Below are positions 9,145 to 18,245 of a DNA stretch of 64,000 bases, piece by piece. The DNA comes from Pseudovibrio flavus. Lineage in GTDB: Bacteria > Pseudomonadota > Alphaproteobacteria > Rhizobiales > Stappiaceae. Numbering within the stretch: position 1 is the stretch's first letter; each line of letters opens with the position of its first letter. The position numbers and the translations under genes are program-made. Under the pieces are notes generated by a model. It was not told the origin of the DNA, did not search any database, and was given only the letters and a program-made list of their open reading frames with translations. The stretch covers positions 77,404 through 141,403 of the forward strand of contig NZ_SMMA01000066.1 of the NCBI RefSeq assembly GCF_009711345.1, written 5' to 3'.

Positions 9145-9809
9145 GCGATAAGGGCAACCAGACACCGGGACCTGCGTTTGATGACGCATTCGGGCAGGAG
9201 TTTGTAAAGCTGTTGCAGTGGCGCCGTGATGTGCGCCACTTCAAGCGCGACCCTCTTCCTTCTGAGCTGGTTGAGGAATTGCTCGCCCTTACGGATCTAT
9301 CTCCCTCAGTTGGCAACAGCCAGCCTTGGCGTTTTGTGATGATTGAAGAGCCTTCCCTGCGCTCGGCAATCTATGAGGACTTCAAGTGTGCGAACTCAGA
9401 AGCGCTAAACGGTTACAAGGGCGATAAGGCAGCACTTTACGCAAACCTGAAACTTTCAGGCTTGGATGATGCGCCTGTCCACATTGCTGTTTACTGTGAT
9501 GAAGCGCCCGCACAGGGGCGTGGATTGGGACGGCAGACCATGCCGGAAACGCTGCGCTATTCAGTGGTTTCTGCCATTCACACGCTCTGGCTTGCAGCAA
9601 GAACACGGGGCGTAGGGCTTGGTTGGGTGTCCATACTGCATCCGGATAAACTACAGTCCCTCATTCAAGTTCCTGACAATTGGTCATTCGTGGCGTATCT
9701 TTGTCTGGGTTACCCCACTGTTGAGTCCGACACACCGGAGCTTCAGCAGGTAGGGTGGCAGGAACGAACCCCTTGGCAGACAAGGGTATATAAAAATAAA
9801 GTCAGCTAG
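9141..9809 (+). CDS. bluB: 5,6-dimethylbenzimidazole synthase
   Basis: A nitroreductase-fold enzyme that cannibalises reduced FMN with O2 to make 5,6-dimethylbenzimidazole, the lower ligand of vitamin B12. The family signature is visible: RRDVRHF near residue 29, [15 protein letters not shown], and [14 protein letters not shown], which separates BluB from ordinary nitroreductases. The best start is TTG 9141, overlapping the apt stop. No other cobalamin gene is nearby. The position behind apt looks like operon convenience rather than pathway linkage. Confidence 0.9.
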   Translation: MSDKGNQTPGPAFDDAFGQEFVKLLQWRRDVRHFKRDPLPSELVEELLALTDLSPSVGNSQPWRFVMIEEPSLRSAIYEDFKCANSEALNGYKGDKAALYANLKLSGLDDAPVHIAVYCDEAPAQGRGLGRQTMPETLRYSVVSAIHTLWLAARTRGVGLGWVSILHPDKLQSLIQVPDNWSFVAYLCLGYPTVESDTPELQQVGWQERTPWQTRVYKNKVS

Positions 9810-9834
9810 GCCCTAAGCGAGGCCAAGGAGAAAT

Positions 9835-10332
9835 ATGTCTGTTGTTGTAAAAACCATTGGTGATGAAGACAGGGAGCTTCTGACTGAACTTCTTGTTCGC
9901 CGTTGGACAAGTCCGGACATCCTCATTGAAGGGGAAATGATCGACGCCTCTCAGCTTCCCGGCTTTCTTGCTTTCCAAGACGGACGCCTTGTTGGTGCTG
10001 TAACTTTGATTAAGCGAGCCCATGAATGGGAAATTCTAACGCTGGATTCCCTTCAGCGCTGGGGTGGTGTTGGTACGATCCTTCTTGATGCTGTTGTCGA
10101 TACCGCGCTTGAACTGGGCATGCCGCGCCTGCTGGTGCGTACCTCCAATGATAATCTTGATGCGTTCCGCTTCTATCAGCGCCGTGGTTTCCGTTTGGAA
10201 AAAGTAGTGCAGGGCGTGATTGACGAGGAACGTAAGCTCAAGCCGGAAATTCCGGCAACGGGGCTACACGGTATTCCGATCCGCGATGAGGTTGTTTTTG
10301 CCCGTCCATTGGTGAGTGAAAATAACCGCTAG
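9835..10332 (+). CDS. GNAT-family N-acetyltransferase
   Basis: A 165-residue single-domain acetyltransferase. The acetyl-CoA-binding region is recognisable as LQRWGGVGTILLDAVVDTALELG, followed by the usual LVRTSNDNLDAFRFYQRRGF block near the C-terminus. Substrate unknown. It follows bluB after 25 bases with AAGGAGA before the ATG, so it is probably the last gene of the mtnP-apt-bluB unit; a terminator lies 30 bases downstream. Confidence 0.85.
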   Translation: MSVVVKTIGDEDRELLTELLVRRWTSPDILIEGEMIDASQLPGFLAFQDGRLVGAVTLIKRAHEWEILTLDSLQRWGGVGTILLDAVVDTALELGMPRLLVRTSNDNLDAFRFYQRRGFRLEKVVQGVIDEERKLKPEIPATGLHGIPIRDEVVFARPLVSENNR

Positions 10333-10361
10333 AGCCGATCGGCCACCTACAGAATATAACG

Positions 10362-10396
10362 GGGCGTTATCTCCTTATCGGGATGGCGCCCTTTTT
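10362..10396 (+). terminator. Terminator after the GNAT gene
   Basis: A stem of about 12 pairs with G-T pairs joins GGGCGTTATCTC to GGGATGGCGCCC around a short loop and is followed by TTTTT. Confidence 0.85.
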
Positions 10397-10699
10397 GTTG
10401 GGTGCTTGTTTGTAGGTCGTAAAATAGAATGCGTCCAACTTGCATCTTCCTCTAGGTAAACCTAGCTAGAGCAGATAGGAAAATGGTGCGGCGCACCAAA
10501 AATTAGAATAAATTTCTTGTGGCGTACTAATAAAGTTGCCTCCTAAAATGTTCCTAAGGCAATTTCACTTGCGTAGAGTGGTCCGAATTTATTGTTGCCT
10601 ATCGGCTTAAGCAGTTACTTGTCGTGGTTCTACTAATGATGGTGAGGTGCTTAGCTTGCTCAGGCAATGCGGGAAAATTGTTCCGGTGGGGGAATTGGG
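10397..10699. promoter_or_regulatory. Gap with a perfect palindrome before the DeoR-type gene
   Basis: About 300 AT-rich bases. It holds TGGTGCG-G-CGCACCA at 10484-10498, a perfect 7-base-arm palindrome, and CTAGGT-AA-ACCTAG at 10452-10465. The one-base centre cannot be an RNA loop over the full stem, so a dimeric repressor site is more likely than a terminator. The regulator gene just downstream is an obvious candidate binder, by position only. No promoter hexamers stand out. Confidence 0.4.
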
Positions 10700-11512
10700 G
10701 TGGCACTAAACACGCCCGACAAGGTTGATGCACTTGCGCGGCTAGCAAGCCAGCATAGGCGTATTACGCGCGCAATGGCGCGGGAAATTCTTGAAGTTTC
10801 TGAAGACGCAATCGACGCTCTAATCAACCAGCTTTGCTCTCGCGGCGGGTTCTACTATTTCGATGGTACGCTGTTTTCTATGGAGCCTCGCGCAGAGGAT
10901 CCTATCAGCATCCGCATGCGAACAAACTATCTCGAAAAGTTCTCCATTTGTGGCGAGTTCACCCGTCTCATAAAGCCGGGGGACACGGTGATGGTTACCG
11001 CCGGCACCACAAGCTGCATTCTTGCTCAGCATCTGGTTCGTGTTCCATATCTGACAGTGGTCTCCAACTCCTACGTGGTGGCTTCCTCGTTTCTAGCCCA
11101 CGCCAACGAGGGGCAGGCGCAGCTTATCGGCGGGGAAATGTATTCCGGCCAGCTTGGAACGCTTGGCCCTGTCGCAGAGCAGTATGTGCGCTCCATCGAG
11201 ATGGACTGGGCAGTGCTGTCGCCTATAGCTCTGTCTCTTGAAGGTGAGCTTATGTACTACGAGACAGCGGAGGCTTCATTCGCCCGCGCTGTTATAGAGA
11301 AGGCGAAGAACCTGATCGTGCTATGCGATTCCAGCAAGATCGGTGTCATCAGCCGTTACAAAGCGGGCGATCTCTCCGAAGTGCGTGGACTGATTACGGA
11401 TAACGGCTGCTCTCCAAAAATGCTGGAGCGGCTGAAGGCAGCGGGCATGAACGAGTGCACGACTGTAGAGCTTGATGACGACGGCGCTGACGGCGTTGTT
11501 CTGCTAGACTAA
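10700..11512 (+). CDS. DeoR/GlpR-family transcriptional regulator
   Basis: An N-terminal helix-turn-helix (about residues 1-55, with ITRAMAREILEVSEDAIDAL) is joined to a DeoR-type sugar-phosphate sensor domain with GDTVMVTAGTTS, SNSYVVASSF and LCDSSKIG, the last matching the conserved D-SSK of the family. I start it at GTG 10700, which has GGTGGGGG upstream; an ATG at 10667 would add 11 residues. It stands alone without an adjacent sugar operon, so its regulon is unknown. Convergent with ychF. Confidence 0.85.
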   Translation: MALNTPDKVDALARLASQHRRITRAMAREILEVSEDAIDALINQLCSRGGFYYFDGTLFSMEPRAEDPISIRMRTNYLEKFSICGEFTRLIKPGDTVMVTAGTTSCILAQHLVRVPYLTVVSNSYVVASSFLAHANEGQAQLIGGEMYSGQLGTLGPVAEQYVRSIEMDWAVLSPIALSLEGELMYYETAEASFARAVIEKAKNLIVLCDSSKIGVISRYKAGDLSEVRGLITDNGCSPKMLERLKAAGMNECTTVELDDDGADGVVLLD

Positions 11513-11535
11513 ACAACCACAAGCTAGATATGAAA

Positions 11536-11556
11536 AAGGGCGCCAGAGGCGCCCTT
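11536..11556 (-). terminator. Terminator between ychF and the DeoR-type gene
   Basis: Perfect stem AAGGGCGCC/GGCGCCCTT with a 3-base loop. On the minus strand it is followed by TTTTT, so it fits best as the end of the rplY-pth-ychF transcript; the plus-strand side has only TTAATT. Confidence 0.85.
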
Positions 11557-11567
11557 AATTGATTTGA

Positions 11568-12668
11568 TCAGGTATTGAACTTGAACATCAGGACATCGCC
11601 GTCCTGCACGATGTATTCCTTACCTTCATCACGTGCTTTACCAGCTTCTTTTGCAGCAGTTTCACCGCCAAGGCCGACGTAGTCTTGGTATGCGATGGTC
11701 TGCGCACGAATGAAGCCGCGTTCGAAGTCGGTGTGGATCACGCCTGCTGCCTGAGGTGCTTTGGTACCTTTCACGATAGTCCAAGCGCGGGTCTCTTTAG
11801 GGCCTGCGGTGAAGTAAGTGATGAGGCCGAGCAGGTCGTAGCCAGCACGGATCAGGCGGTCGAGGCCAGGCTCTTCAAGGCCCATGCTCTCCATGTATTC
11901 CTGAGCTTCTTCAGCGTCCAGCTGTGCGATTTCAGCTTCAATTGCTGCGGAGATGATAACAGCAGCAGCGCCTTCTTTAGCAGCCTTTTCCTGAACCTTT
12001 GCAGAGAGGGCATTGCCTTCAGCAGCCGCACCTTCTTCTACGTTGCAAACGTAAAGAACAGGCTTGGAGGTCAGAAGGTTGAGCATACGCATCTGGCGCT
12101 GCTCTTCAGCGTCTGCCAGTTCAACGGTGCGGGCAGGGCGGCCATCCTGAAGTGCTGCAAGAGCTGCTTCCATGATAGGCAGCTGTGCTTTTGCTTCCTT
12201 GTCGCCGGTCGCTGCGCGCTTGCGAAGCGGCGCGATACGCTTTTCAAGGCTTTCCATGTCAGCGACCATCAGCTCGGTTTCGACGGTTTCAGCGTCGGCA
12301 ATCGGGTCGATGGTGCCTTCTACGTGGGTGATGTCATCATCTTCAAAGCAACGCAGAACGTGTGCGATTGCGTCTACTTCGCGGATGTTTGCAAGAAACT
12401 GGTTGCCCAGACCTTCACCCTTGGATGCGCCGCGTACCAGGCCTGCAATGTCCACGAAGGTCAGGCGGGTAGGGATGATTTCCTTGGAGCCAGCAATCTT
12501 TGCGATAGCAGACTGACGTGGATCTGGAACAGCAACTTCACCGGTGTTCGGCTCAATGGTGCAGAACGGGTAGTTTGCTGCCTGAGCTGCTGCGGTTTTG
12601 GTCAGAGCATTGAAGAGCGTAGACTTGCCAACGTTAGGCAGGCCAACGATACCACACTGAAAGCCCAT
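11568..12668 (-). CDS. ychF: Redox-regulated ribosome-associated ATPase YchF
   Basis: An Obg-family P-loop protein that prefers ATP and binds the ribosome. The 366 residues include the P-loop GLPNVGKS at 8-15, the switch block DIAGLVRGASKGEGLGNQFL, and a C-terminal TGS domain with RAWTIVKGTKAPQAAGVIHTDFE in segments. Length and order match the family closely. Its ATG overlaps the pth stop codon (TAATG), so the two are translationally coupled, in the common pth-ychF order. Confidence 0.97.
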   Translation of the reverse strand: MGFQCGIVGLPNVGKSTLFNALTKTAAAQAANYPFCTIEPNTGEVAVPDPRQSAIAKIAGSKEIIPTRLTFVDIAGLVRGASKGEGLGNQFLANIREVDAIAHVLRCFEDDDITHVEGTIDPIADAETVETELMVADMESLEKRIAPLRKRAATGDKEAKAQLPIMEAALAALQDGRPARTVELADAEEQRQMRMLNLLTSKPVLYVCNVEEGAAAEGNALSAKVQEKAAKEGAAAVIISAAIEAEIAQLDAEEAQEYMESMGLEEPGLDRLIRAGYDLLGLITYFTAGPKETRAWTIVKGTKAPQAAGVIHTDFERGFIRAQTIAYQDYVGLGGETAAKEAGKARDEGKEYIVQDGDVLMFKFNT

Positions 12669-13453
12669 TATTCTTGTCCTTTCGATCCGAACAGACGCTC
12701 AAGCCCTGCGGCGAGCGGTCCTTTTTTTGAAGTTTCCTGCGGAGCCGGAGTTTTTGCTGCAGCAGTAGATCCGGTAGCAGGTGACTTGGTTTCATCCGCA
12801 GAAGCTTTTGCTGCCTTTTTTTCGGTAGCGGCTTTGCGGGAAGATTCTTTTTTGTAGGGCTTATCCTGCCCTTCAGGGCGGGTGGCCAGTGTAACCTTGT
12901 TGGCGAACTGACTGTCTTTGTCCTCTGCAAGAAGGGGAGCGTTGTCTGCAATCGCTTCTAGAAGCTGATCGAGCCACTCGGAATCTGCTTTGGCAAAGTC
13001 GCCCAGTACCCATTGGTGCACGCGGTCTTTATGGCCCGGATGGCCAATGCCAAGGCGTACACGGCGGTACTTGTCTGTGATGTGCGCGGTGATAGAGCGA
13101 AGACCGTTGTGGCCTCCGTGCCCACCTTCCGCCTTCATGCGGAATTTGCCCGGAGGTAGGTCCAGCTCGTCATACAGAACAACAACATCTGCAGGCGTCA
13201 GCTTGTAGAAGCGCATGGCTTCGCCCACTGAGCGACCAGATTCGTTCATGTATGTCTGGGGTTTCATAAGCAGGACTTTTTCGCCTGCCAGAGTGCCCTC
13301 TGATACGTGCGCCTGAAAACGGGCACGCCACGGGGCAAAAGAGCCATGGCGGCGATGAATTTCATCTGCCGCCATGAAACCGATATTGTGCCGGTTTTTC
13401 TCGTATTTAGGGCCCGGATTGCCAAGCCCAACAAACAGCTTCATTGGTTTCAA
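12668..13453 (-). CDS. pth: Peptidyl-tRNA hydrolase with C-terminal extension
   Basis: Frees tRNA from peptidyl-tRNAs that drop off the ribosome. The catalytic core spans about residues 4-190 with [18 protein letters not shown] (catalytic His), KPQTYMN and [12 protein letters not shown]. At 261 residues it is about 65 longer than a typical bacterial Pth; the extra tail is rich in Lys, Ala, Ser, Thr and Pro and looks disordered. Such tails are known in some alphaproteobacteria. It lies between rplY and ychF in a leftward operon. Confidence 0.96.
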   Translation of the reverse strand: MKPMKLFVGLGNPGPKYEKNRHNIGFMAADEIHRRHGSFAPWRARFQAHVSEGTLAGEKVLLMKPQTYMNESGRSVGEAMRFYKLTPADVVVLYDELDLPPGKFRMKAEGGHGGHNGLRSITAHITDKYRRVRLGIGHPGHKDRVHQWVLGDFAKADSEWLDQLLEAIADNAPLLAEDKDSQFANKVTLATRPEGQDKPYKKESSRKAATEKKAAKASADETKSPATGSTAAAKTPAPQETSKKGPLAAGLERLFGSKGQE

Positions 13454-13477
13454 TCCAAACCCTAAGAGAAAAGGGTA

Positions 13478-14092
13478 TTATTCGGCGTCTTCTTCACCTT
13501 CAGCAGCGTCGTCAGCTTCTTTGAGGCCAGCTGGAGCAGCGATGGTGGAGATAGTGAAGTCACGATCGGTGATGGTTGGGGTGCAACCCTTAGGCAGCTT
13601 TACAGCAGAGATGTGCTGGGAAGAGCCGAGACCTTCTGCAGCCAGATCAACTTCGATAGCTTCTGGAATAGCGTTCGCAGGAACAACCATTTCTACAGTG
13701 TGACGAACGATGTTGAGAACGCCGCCACGCTTGATGCCTGGGCAGGTTTCTTCGTTCAGGAAGCGAACTGGAATTTCAACAGTCAGTTCAGCGTCAGCTG
13801 CTACGCGCAGGAAGTCTACGTGCATCAGGAAGTCTTTTACCGGATGCAGGTGGAAGTCTTTCGCGATTACAGAGATTTTCTCGCCGTTCAGATCGATGGT
13901 ACCGATGTGGGAAAGGAAACCGCCCTTATGCAGGGTCATGGTTGCTTCTTTCACAGGCAGATCGATAGAGATCGCAGGCTTCTTGTCGCCGTAGATTACT
14001 GCAGGAACGAGACCTGCGCGACGAGATGCACGTGCGGCCCCCTTGCCTACACGGTCACGCACCGTTGCTTTCAGCACATAGCTGTTTGCCAT
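13478..14092 (-). CDS. rplY: 50S ribosomal protein L25/general stress protein Ctc
   Basis: Binds 5S rRNA in the large subunit. At 204 residues it is the long Ctc-type form: an N-terminal L25 domain with VGKGAARASRRAGLVPAVIY, then a beta domain (about residues 95-190) and an acidic tail ending EEGEEDAE. AGGAG lies upstream of the ATG at 14092. First gene of rplY-pth-ychF; the 250 bases upstream must hold its promoter, which I cannot locate. Confidence 0.96.
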   Translation of the reverse strand: MANSYVLKATVRDRVGKGAARASRRAGLVPAVIYGDKKPAISIDLPVKEATMTLHKGGFLSHIGTIDLNGEKISVIAKDFHLHPVKDFLMHVDFLRVAADAELTVEIPVRFLNEETCPGIKRGGVLNIVRHTVEMVVPANAIPEAIEVDLAAEGLGSSQHISAVKLPKGCTPTITDRDFTISTIAAPAGLKEADDAAEGEEDAE

Positions 14093-14381
14093 GGTGGTTT
14101 CTCCTAGTTAAAAATATAAAAAAGTGGTCGCAGGAGCGGGCAATAGATGCCACTCAACAGCGACCGGCTTTGCACGCCTCCTCCAAGGGTGTCGACGTGC
14201 GCTGCTGCTATAGCGGAATACGCCATAAAGAGCAAGGGTGGAAACCTGCTTGAAAGAGGTTTCCTTTCAGGAGGGGACGTATAGGCCAACTTGGCCGAAA
14301 TAGTAAGCCTACCCATGCTAGAAATTTGCAGGCCAACCCTATAGTTTGGTTGGTGAATTCAATAAGTGCTCTGAGGGTGTT

Positions 14382-15209
14382 TTGCCAGAAATTGATATGG
14401 TTCAGCTGGTCGGGCTTGCGCTGGCCTTGCTGGCTACCGGTTTGATCGCCGGTATTGTTGCAGGTCTTTTGGGTGTGGGTGGCGGTATCGTTATCGTGCC
14501 CGTTCTTTATTACATGTTTACGCTGATCGGCATTGATTCCTCCGTCATCATGCATGTTGCGGTGGGTACATCTCTTGCCACCATCGTTGCCACGGGTAGT
14601 TCTTCTGCGTGGGCGCATTACAAGCGCGGCGGTGTGGATGTTGATCTTCTCAAGCGCTGGAGCCTCCCAATTGCGGTTGGCGTGATTGTTGGCTCGATTG
14701 TAGGCGGTAACGTTAGCGGCGCAGTTCTTACTGCTGTCTTCGGTGTGGTTGCGCTTATCGTTTCCGCTAATATGGCGTTCCGGCAAAATCCCAAGCCGCT
14801 GGCTGAGCAACTGCCGGGCACCCCGATCCGTGAACTGCTGGGCTTCGTTATCGGTGGCTTTTCGGTGATGATGGGTATTGGCGGCGGTACTCTTGGTGTG
14901 CCTATCCTTACCCTGTTCAACTACCCTATCCGTAAGGCCGTCGGCACAGCCGCAGCTATCGGGTTAATTATCGCCATTCCGGGCGCGCTATCAGCGATCT
15001 TTTATGGCTGGGGCGTTGAGGGGCGTCCGCTCTATTCACTTGGCTATGTGAACTTGGTCGGCTTCCTGCTTATTATTCCTGCTTCTGTTCTTGCTGCACC
15101 TTGGGGTGCAAAGCTGGCCCATACGCTCGACCCGAAGCGTCTCAAGCTTGTGTTTGCCCTTTTCCTTGGCATCACCGGCTTCAAAATGCTTTCGGACGTG
15201 CTGTTCTAA
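14382..15209 (+). CDS. TauE/SafE-family sulfite/sulfonate export permease
   Basis: A polytopic inner-membrane protein with about eight hydrophobic helices and internal duplication: GLLGVGGGIVIVPVL in the first half and GIGGGTLGVPILTLF in the second, the paired motifs of the TauE/SafE (DUF81) family. The start is probably TTG 14382 (GAGGG upstream) or ATG 14397; the longest frame opens at TTG 14346. Substrate is not determined. It stands alone between rplY and prs and converges on prs. Confidence 0.88.
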   Translation: MPEIDMVQLVGLALALLATGLIAGIVAGLLGVGGGIVIVPVLYYMFTLIGIDSSVIMHVAVGTSLATIVATGSSSAWAHYKRGGVDVDLLKRWSLPIAVGVIVGSIVGGNVSGAVLTAVFGVVALIVSANMAFRQNPKPLAEQLPGTPIRELLGFVIGGFSVMMGIGGGTLGVPILTLFNYPIRKAVGTAAAIGLIIAIPGALSAIFYGWGVEGRPLYSLGYVNLVGFLLIIPASVLAAPWGAKLAHTLDPKRLKLVFALFLGITGFKMLSDVLF

Positions 15210-15252
15210 GTTTCAAATGTTCCGCAAAGAGCGGCAGGCAAATGACAACAAA

Positions 15253-15281
15253 AAAGCCGGAGTGGTGACACTCCGGCTTTT
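15253..15281. terminator. Bidirectional terminator between permease and prs
   Basis: Stem AAAGCCGGAGTG/CACTCCGGCTTT with a 4-base loop, flanked by an A-run on the left and T-rich sequence on the right, so it can end both converging transcripts. Confidence 0.9.
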
Positions 15282-15304
15282 CTTTAATTCGTTTGTCGCT
15301 GCTT

Positions 15305-16246
15305 TCAATCGAACAGGCTGGAAACGGACTTTTCCATTGCCGTACGGTTGATTGCTTCACCCAGCAGAGGAGCAACCGAGATGGTACGGATATTTGGAGC
15401 AGCCAGAACAGCAGCAGTTGGTTCGATAGAGTTGGTGATGACCAGCTCTTTCAGCTTGGAAGCGGAAACGCGTGCAACTGCACCGCCGGACAATACACCG
15501 TGAGTGATGTAAGCGGTTACAGACTTAGCGCCCTGAGCCAGAAGAGCATCAGCTGCGTTGCACAGAGTGCCGCCGGAGTCCACGATGTCGTCAACGAGGA
15601 TACAGTCGTAGCCAGCAACGTCACCGATGATGTTCATCACTTCGGATTCGCCAGGCTTGTCACGACGCTTGTCGACGATGGAAAGAGGTGCTTCGATACG
15701 TTTTGCCAGTGCGCGAGCGCGAACAACACCGCCAACGTCTGGAGAAACAACCATTACGTTGTCGGTCTGATAACGCTCTTTAATGTCGCGTGTCATAACC
15801 GGTGCGCCGTAGAGGTTGTCGGTAGGGATATCGAAGAAGCCCTGAATCTGGCCTGCGTGCAGGTCCATGGTCAGTACGCGGTCAGCGCCTGAATGGGTGA
15901 TCAGGTTTGCAACGAGCTTTGCAGAAATCGGTGTGCGAGGACCGGCTTTACGATCCTGACGGGCATAACCGAAGTAAGGAAGCACTGCTGTAATACGGCG
16001 CGCAGAAGAACGGCGTAGCGCGTCGATCAGAATCAACAGTTCCATGAGGTGATCATTGGCAGGGTAGCTCGTAGGCTGAATGATAAACACGTCCTCGCCA
16101 CGAACGTTTTCCTGAACCTCAACGTAGATTTCCTGGTCGGCGAAGCGGCGAACTTGTGCCTTTGCCAACGGAACATCTAGATACTTTGAGATTTCTTCAG
16201 CCAGCGCGCGATTAGCATTACCCGCGACGATTTTCATGACCCGCAA
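15305..16246 (-). CDS. prs: Ribose-phosphate pyrophosphokinase
   Basis: Makes PRPP from ribose-5-phosphate and ATP, feeding nucleotide, His, Trp and NAD synthesis and also the Apt salvage reaction. The 313-residue class I enzyme shows [10 protein letters not shown], the flexible loop [28 protein letters not shown] and the PRPP loop [14 protein letters not shown]. Monocistronic between a bidirectional terminator and a 220-base gap to the next gene. Confidence 0.97.
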   Translation of the reverse strand: MRVMKIVAGNANRALAEEISKYLDVPLAKAQVRRFADQEIYVEVQENVRGEDVFIIQPTSYPANDHLMELLILIDALRRSSARRITAVLPYFGYARQDRKAGPRTPISAKLVANLITHSGADRVLTMDLHAGQIQGFFDIPTDNLYGAPVMTRDIKERYQTDNVMVVSPDVGGVVRARALAKRIEAPLSIVDKRRDKPGESEVMNIIGDVAGYDCILVDDIVDSGGTLCNAADALLAQGAKSVTAYITHGVLSGGAVARVSASKLKELVITNSIEPTAAVLAAPNIRTISVAPLLGEAINRTAMEKSVSSLFD

Positions 16247-16469
16247 GTCCTTCTGGGCTTTTGTTTCGTTCCTCAGGAGGGTGGGAGCGAAACTAGTATT
16301 GAAGACCTTTCAACTAATGAAAGGTCAGAGTTCTTATGGCCGACGCTGTTGGCGCCTGTTTGGGCGCCTTGTAGCAACACGGTTCCAATCGGACAATAGG
16401 CAGGATGTCTATTGGCGCGGTTTTTTCGTCTCAGAGATAATGTTTGTGAGATTCACGCGCCTTAGGCTG

Positions 16470-16976
16470 TTAACTGCTGTAGAGCCACGCTTCGATAGCC
16501 ACCACAGAACGGGCAGCAATACGCTCAAGCGTGTCACGGGTCACGTGTGCCCACGGATCTCCGGTGCCGCCTTCAGACGATTCTTGGCCCTCGATACGCT
16601 GCAAACGGTTGCCATTGGCATCAACAATATCGAAGACGTAGAAAACAACAGAGCTGTCCTGACTGCCGGTTGCGGACAAGAAGCCCTTTACGCGGTAGGT
16701 CGCAGGCGCGCCGACACGGCGCACAAGCTTGAGATTTTTCTGTGAGGCAACTGTCGCGACATAGCGGGCGAGATCATCAGAGACGTTCCCCGGAGCACCG
16801 GTGAAACGGTCAAAGGCGAAGGTTGCTTTATCCGGTGCGACGTTCGGACGGACTGCTTGTGGCTGCGCAGAGCCGTTCAGCAGTTCCCCTGGAGGCACCT
16901 GACTGGCGCCACACCCTGCTACCAATGCTAGTAAACCTAGGGCCGCGAAACGGCTAAAACTCGAGCGTTTAATCAT
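16470..16976 (-). CDS. Putative lipoprotein of unknown function
   Basis: Starting at ATG 16976 the product begins with MIKRSSF and a hydrophobic stretch ending in the lipobox LVAGC, so it should be lipidated and anchored in the envelope. An upstream in-frame start at 17012 would spoil the short signal. The mature part (about 145 residues) is predicted alpha/beta with no motif I recognise. It is the last gene of the leftward lgt run, fitting in that lgt encodes the enzyme that lipidates such proteins. Confidence 0.75.
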   Translation of the reverse strand: MIKRSSFSRFAALGLLALVAGCGASQVPPGELLNGSAQPQAVRPNVAPDKATFAFDRFTGAPGNVSDDLARYVATVASQKNLKLVRRVGAPATYRVKGFLSATGSQDSSVVFYVFDIVDANGNRLQRIEGQESSEGGTGDPWAHVTRDTLERIAARSVVAIEAWLYSS

Positions 16977-17060
16977 TTTCTCAATTACAGTCCCTGTGTG
17001 CCTGCCATGCACCTATGAATTGCCCCAGAGCAGGCTTGTCGCAGATCAATTGCAATAGGT

Positions 17061-18221
17061 TTAGCCTGACTTGATCTGTAGGTCGAGAGGGAGCTTGGAT
17101 AAAGCCTCCGGTCCTCCATCGTGAGTGATGTAGGTTTGACCCAAAGTCATGGCTGTTTCGCTATCTGAATCCATAATAATCATGTGCATGAACAGCACCA
17201 TGTTTTTATCGATTTTATGCGGATTATCCCGATAGGCCATGTACGGCGCATCCATCCACGTTGGAGAGAAGCGAGCGCCGAGAGAATAGCCGCAGGCATT
17301 CAGGCGATGCGACATCAGACCACGCTCGTCCAGCGTGCTGGCATGAGCTGCAAAGAGATCGCCAAATGTGTTGCCAACCTGCATGGCTTCCTCAACGGCT
17401 CTAAGGGCCGTCTTTGCTGCTTGGTGTAGCTCCAAGTGGCGCGGCGTCGGCTCGCCAATTATCACCGTGCGCATAGCTGCGCAGTGGTAGTGGCGGTAAA
17501 CGCCAGCGTATTCCAATGTCAGCTGATCATTCTGGGAAAGATCTCTGCGGCCGGACTTATATCTGCAAAGCAAGGCATCACGGCCAGAGCCGATAACGAA
17601 CTCGTTGCCCGGATAATCGCCGCCGCCTTCAAAGACAGCGCCCTGCATGGCTGCGAGAATAGTTCCCTCGTTTACACCGGGACCAGTGACAGCAAGAGCT
17701 GCCTCAAACGCGTTGTCGGTGAGTTCTGCTGCTTTGCGTACGTAATCAAGTTCTGCTGGTGACTTGATAAGGCGCAGAGAACGCACAACGTCCGATGCGT
17801 CTTCGATATTTGCAAAGGAACGAAGGGATTCGTCCAGTTCGCGCCCATTGAGAGCCGTAAGGCCGTGGGTGTCATACTCCACGCCGATCCGCGATCCCAG
17901 TAAGTCGAGATCGAATAGTAGCTCTTTGACCTGCGATACTGGGGATTTGCCACCGATATCCATCCAGAGACGTACATCCTTGATGATGGATGTATGGCGT
18001 GCCTGTCTAAGGTCGGCTGACCGAGTGAGAAGAATTGGCTCTTCTCCCGGACGGACAATCAGGCACTGGAAAAAGCAGTAGCCGAAGGTGTCGTAACCCG
18101 TGAGCCAGTATTGGCTTTCCGGCGCGAAAAGGAGAAGGCATTCCAGTTTGCGCTCGCGCATTGCCGCTTCGAGCGCGGTTCTGCGGTCTGCAAATTCTTC
18201 AGCTGAAAAGTGAAGGGCCAT
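17061..18221 (-). CDS. M24-family hydrolase lacking metal ligands, ectoine hydrolase-like
   Basis: A 386-residue creatinase/aminopeptidase-fold protein: N-terminal creatinase domain (1-140) and C-terminal pita-bread domain (150-380). The five M24 metal ligands are not conserved: the first Asp site reads LEYAG, the second sits in HCAAMRT, the His site reads GYSLG, and the usual Glu-Pro-Gly reads FMHMI. Metal-free relatives include creatinase and, to my knowledge, ectoine hydrolase EutD/DoeA, whose catalytic Glu lies in a similar block. No ectoine genes are near. It sits 25 bases after pgeF. Confidence 0.7.
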   Translation of the reverse strand: MALHFSAEEFADRRTALEAAMRERKLECLLLFAPESQYWLTGYDTFGYCFFQCLIVRPGEEPILLTRSADLRQARHTSIIKDVRLWMDIGGKSPVSQVKELLFDLDLLGSRIGVEYDTHGLTALNGRELDESLRSFANIEDASDVVRSLRLIKSPAELDYVRKAAELTDNAFEAALAVTGPGVNEGTILAAMQGAVFEGGGDYPGNEFVIGSGRDALLCRYKSGRRDLSQNDQLTLEYAGVYRHYHCAAMRTVIIGEPTPRHLELHQAAKTALRAVEEAMQVGNTFGDLFAAHASTLDERGLMSHRLNACGYSLGARFSPTWMDAPYMAYRDNPHKIDKNMVLFMHMIIMDSDSETAMTLGQTYITHDGGPEALSKLPLDLQIKSG

Positions 18222-18245
18222 TCCAGATTGCTCCCTTATCCAAAT

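Noticed and set aside
9141-9809. Ordinary nitroreductase
   Set aside because: The BluB-specific [12 protein letters not shown] block and RRDVRHF favour 5,6-dimethylbenzimidazole synthase.
11685-12857. A 390-codon open frame antisense to ychF and pth
   Set aside because: Composition (many Cys and Phe) is typical of reverse-strand reading; the sense genes are certain.
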